Under the pieces are notes generated by a model. It did no database searches. It had not been told where the DNA came from and saw nothing but the letters and a program-made list of their open reading frames with translations. A stretch of 8,885 nt of DNA from Myxococcales bacterium UBA5297 (GTDB taxonomy: Bacteria > Myxococcota > Myxococcia > Myxococcales > UBA5297): the NCBI GenBank assembly GCA_002408385.1, contig DHSB01000190.1, positions 2,650 to 11,534 on the forward strand, given 5' to 3'. Position numbers and translations under genes: made by a program. Positions 6,678 through 8,885 of the stretch are shown piece by piece; position 1 is the stretch's first letter, and every line of letters starts with the position of its first letter.

Positions 6678-7409
6678 ATGGAGCTGGTGCGGCGTCTCGA
6701 CGCGGCCGGCCGCGTCGTCTTCTTCATCGGAGCCGGGGCGTCGACCGAGCCGCCCTCGTGTATCCCCGACTTTCGCTCGGCCCAGGGGCTGTGGCGCGAC
6801 CGGGAGCTGATGGCCGCGCTCTCGCGCGACTACTTCTCGCGCGACCCGGTCCACTTCTGGGAGCTGTTCGGCCGCATCTTCCTGCCCTGGGCGCACGCGC
6901 AGCCCAACGCCGTGCATCGGGCGCCCGGCCGGCTCGCCGCGCTCGGCAAGCAGCTCACGGTCGTCACCCAGAACATCGACGGGCTCGACAGGCTCTGCTC
7001 CACCGGCTATCCGGTCTTCGAGCTGCACGGCAACCTGCGCGGGGCCACCTGCCCGCGCTGCGGCAAGACCTCGGCCGCCGAGAGCTACCCGGCCGACGGC
7101 CCTCCGCGCTGCGCCTGCCGCCGGGTGCTCAAGCCCGACGTCGTGCTCTTTGGCGATCCGCTCGACTACGAGGGCACGCTGCGCCCCGCGCGCGAGGCCA
7201 TCGACGCGGCCGAGCTGCTGCTGGTCGTGGGCACGAGCCTCACCGTCGCGCCGGCCAACCTGCTCGTCGCCGAGCGCGCCGGCACCTGCCCGATGGTCAT
7301 CCTCAACCGCGACCCGACCCCGTGCGACCGCCTTGCCTGCTTGGTCCTGCGCGAGAGCGCTGGAGCGCTGCTCAGCACCGCGCTCGACCTGCTCGAAGCG
7401 GGCCGATAG
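6678..7409 (+). CDS. Sirtuin (Sir2/CobB-type NAD-dependent protein deacylase) with atypical NAD-binding loop
   Basis: The 243-residue protein covers a complete sirtuin core. Sirtuins remove acyl groups from lysine using NAD+, releasing nicotinamide and O-acyl-ADP-ribose. Visible motifs are the Rossmann loop FIGAGAS (16-22), IPDFRS (29-34), TQNIDGLD (97-104, Asn99 and Asp101), catalytic His117 in ELHGNL, GTSLTV (185-190), and a zinc ribbon with Cys125, Cys128, Cys145 and Cys147 (second pair C-x-C instead of C-x2-C). Between GAG and IPDFR lie eight residues (ASTEPPSC), where typical sirtuins have six ending in Gly; here the last is Cys28. This is unusual in the cofactor-binding loop, though all catalytic residues remain. 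ATG 6678 is chosen for its ribosome-binding site; GTG 6669 would add three residues. Co-transcription with the cyclic-di-GMP phosphodiesterase gene is likely. Targets are unknown. The repeat copy C starts directly after the stop codon. Confidence 0.92.
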   Translation: MELVRRLDAAGRVVFFIGAGASTEPPSCIPDFRSAQGLWRDRELMAALSRDYFSRDPVHFWELFGRIFLPWAHAQPNAVHRAPGRLAALGKQLTVVTQNIDGLDRLCSTGYPVFELHGNLRGATCPRCGKTSAAESYPADGPPRCACRRVLKPDVVLFGDPLDYEGTLRPAREAIDAAELLLVVGTSLTVAPANLLVAERAGTCPMVILNRDPTPCDRLACLVLRESAGALLSTALDLLEAGR

Positions 7410-7569
7410 CCCAAGGTTTTGTCGCGAGCCCACCCTCACTTCGGCTCGCCACCTCCGGTCACCTCGAGCAAAGTCGAGAAGACCCTTCGGCTCCGCCCCG
7501 CCGCTCGCGCGTCGCGAGCGAGGCTCGAGGGTGAGCGGATTCGGGCGGAGCCGAAGAGGAGGCCTCTCG
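7410..7569 (-). repeat. Dispersed hairpin repeat, copy C (inverted relative to B)
   Basis: Read on the minus strand, this element aligns along its length with copy B; the core 7441-7478 matches 36 of 38 bases. It contains a perfect eight-base stem with a three-base loop, CGCTCGCG-CGT-CGCGAGCG (7502-7520). This lies inside a perfect 14-base outer stem (CTTCGGCTCCGCCC at 7485-7498, complement at 7543-7556). Both stems occupy the same relative places as those in B although the bases differ. It begins immediately after the sirtuin stop codon, and its hairpins could act on the 3' end of that transcript, but no U-run follows, so it is not a classic terminator. The remaining spacer (7570-7766) contains a promoter-like region and no gene. 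Confidence 0.7.
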
Positions 7570-7742
7570 ACGGATCTTCACGCGCCCGAAGCGCGCACCC
7601 GCCTCGAGCGCAGCTCCCCTGCCCGCGCTCGAGCCGCGCTCGCAAATCCGGGGCCGAACCGGCCCAGAGAGCGCGCCGATTCTAGCCTTGCCCACCTCTG
7701 GAGACGGGCGGACGATGACGATACGTGACCACGCGTGAGCGG

Positions 7743-7771
7743 TTGTCATTTGGGCGACACTCCCCTATGCT
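7743..7771 (+). promoter_or_regulatory. Near-consensus sigma-70-like promoter before the HEAT-repeat gene
   Basis: TTGTCA (7743-7748, five of six -35 bases) and TATGCT (7766-7771, four of six -10 bases) are separated by exactly 17 bases. The predicted start of transcription is near 7778, downstream of the ATG at 7767 that lies within the -10 box. Just upstream are two CGTGA direct repeats ten bases apart (7724-7728, 7734-7738), the palindrome CACGCGTG (7730-7737), and a tandem GACGATGACGAT (7711-7722), which may be activator sites. Confidence 0.55.
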
Positions 7772-8885
7772 GAACCGTCTCCGCCACACTGGAGGGGCAG
7801 CGCTGGAACGCCCGGAAAACCTTCTGAAAAGCGCGCTCGAGAAGGTGGTCTTCTTCGAGTGCCGCATCGATCATCTCACCTCGGAGCAGGCGCGCGCCAA
7901 CGAGCTGGTCGAGCGCCTGAAGGCCGATCTCGCCGAGGCTGCGCGAAGAGAGGTCGCGCTCAAGGCGGAGCTGGCGGCGGCCGAGACGCGCGTCGCCCAG
8001 GCGGTGCGCGAGCGCGACGACTCGCACCGGCAGATCGAGGCTTTCCACGCCGAGCGCGAGCGCTTCCTCGGCCGGCTCATCCAGGCCGAGCAGGTCCGCC
8101 AGGCCGGCGAGGCCGGCGACGGGGTCGACCTCGCCGAGTTCATCGCCGAGCTGCGCGCCGAGGTGCTCAGCCTGCGCGCCGCGGTCTCGGGCGGCCTGCC
8201 CCCGCCCGCGGGGCGCACCGGCGGCTTCGCCTCGGCCGAACAGGCCGCCGAGAGCTTCGCGGCCGAGGGCCGGCTCGGGGTCGGCGAGCCCGAGCTCGAG
8301 GCCCTGCGCGCGAGCGCGCGGTTCGAGACCCGCTCCGAGGAGACGCTCTTCACGCTCTCGCTGCGCGAGCTGTCGTCGAGCGATCCGACCTCGCGCGCCC
8401 GCGCCGCCCAGCGCCTCAAGGCCCTCGGGCCCCGCGCGGCCCTGCCCGCGGTCGCAGCGGCGCTCAACGCCGAGCAGGACCAGCAGGTGCGCTGCGCGCT
8501 GCTCGAGGTCGTGGGGGCGGCCGGCGACCGCTCGGTCCTGCCGTTGGTACAGCCGCACCTGGGCACCGAATCGATAGAGGTTCGCCTCGCCGCGCTCGAG
8601 ACCTGCGTCCGGCTCGGCCAGACCGAGGCCCTCGAGCACGCGCTGCAGGACCCCTCGCCGCTCGTGCGCCGGCGCGCCGCGGTGCTCGCCAGCGGCCAGC
8701 ACCGGGTGCCCGGGGCGCTCGAGCGCGCCTGTCGTGACCCCGATCCCTCGGTGCGCCGGGTCGCCGTGCTCGGCCTGGGCACCGGGCCGGGAACGGCGAC
8801 CGAGGCCGCCCTGTTCGCCGCGCTCGACGACGCCGACTCGAGCGTGCGGCGCGCCGCGGCCAGGGGCCTCAGCCGCTCCTTTGGC
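7767..8885 (+). CDS. Coiled-coil and HEAT-repeat protein, 3' end outside the window
   Basis: An open frame of 373 codons runs without a stop to the window's end, so the gene is partial. From ATG 7767 the protein has three parts. Residues about 13-115 are a highly charged, heptad-like coiled coil (NELVERLKADLAEAARREVA is representative). Residues about 116-200 are a less ordered Ala/Gly/Glu-rich stretch. From about 204 there are at least five helical pairs of HEAT/PBS-lyase-like repeats, recognisable by recurring DP-S-VRR-AA units (DPSPLVRRRAAVLA, DPDPSVRRVAVLGL, DADSSVRRAAARGL). Such repeats form a protein-binding scaffold; partner and function are unknown. No signal peptide or membrane segment is seen in this portion. 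ATG 7767 has no ribosome-binding site and sits in a promoter-like -10 box. CTG 7803, in frame, has GGAGGGG (7791-7797) just upstream, and GTG 7845 is another option. Frames on the other strand across this region lack any recognisable domain and are shadows. Confidence 0.82.
   Translation, partial: MLNRLRHTGGAALERPENLLKSALEKVVFFECRIDHLTSEQARANELVERLKADLAEAARREVALKAELAAAETRVAQAVRERDDSHRQIEAFHAERERFLGRLIQAEQVRQAGEAGDGVDLAEFIAELRAEVLSLRAAVSGGLPPPAGRTGGFASAEQAAESFAAEGRLGVGEPELEALRASARFETRSEETLFTLSLRELSSSDPTSRARAAQRLKALGPRAALPAVAAALNAEQDQQVRCALLEVVGAAGDRSVLPLVQPHLGTESIEVRLAALETCVRLGQTEALEHALQDPSPLVRRRAAVLASGQHRVPGALERACRDPDPSVRRVAVLGLGTGPGTATEAALFAALDDADSSVRRAAARGLSRSFG

Noticed and set aside
7859..8737. 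Plus-strand frame of 292 codons, and minus-strand frames 7746-8702 and 7871-8782
   Set aside because: Their translations lack recognisable domains, whereas the third plus-strand frame from 7767 gives a clear coiled coil followed by HEAT repeats and remains open to the window end.

Overview
The window is GC-rich DNA (third codon positions almost always G or C) carrying seven plus-strand genes. It resembles a Myxococcota or 'deltaproteobacterial' chromosome. The clues are an Asp/Gly-rich, cysteine-rich von Willebrand A lipoprotein of a type common there, a GAF-HD-GYP signalling protein, a coiled-coil plus HEAT-repeat protein, and GC-rich spacers holding dispersed hairpin repeats. This assignment is inference from gene content; there is no rRNA or other phylogenetic marker here.

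Layout. 1-163: spacer with part of a dispersed repeat (copy A) and a possible leaderless start. 164-1243: one protein fusing a glyoxalase-fold (VOC) domain to a HAD-superfamily phosphatase/mutase domain. 1468-2781: exported VWA lipoprotein-like protein. 2782-3059: spacer with palindromes and a possible decayed repeat (copy D). 3060-3905: PlsC/LPLAT acyltransferase. 3936-4829: LysR-type regulator with its own good sigma-70-like promoter inside the end of the acyltransferase gene. 4830-5181: spacer dominated by repeat copy B. 5182-6672: GAF-HD-GYP phosphodiesterase, followed five bases later by a sirtuin (6678-7409); these two look like an operon. 7410-7766: spacer with repeat copy C in inverted orientation and a strong promoter-like sequence. 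7767-8885: N-terminal part of a coiled-coil/HEAT-repeat protein that is open to the window's end.

How the genes work together. Only the HD-GYP/sirtuin pair gives a firm linkage (translational-coupling distance), joining cyclic-di-GMP turnover to NAD-dependent protein deacylation. The others look like separately transcribed housekeeping or signalling genes.

The most unusual signals are: (1) an about 150-base interspersed repeat (copies B and C) whose nested hairpins are conserved in position although the paired bases differ; (2) a sirtuin whose normally rigid NAD-binding loop has two extra residues and a Cys replacing the usual Gly; (3) a near-consensus promoter overlapping the only ATG of the last gene, which suggests the real start lies downstream, possibly a CTG with a good ribosome-binding site; and (4) the VOC-HAD fusion. 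I see no CRISPR array, tRNA, rRNA, transposase or integrase.
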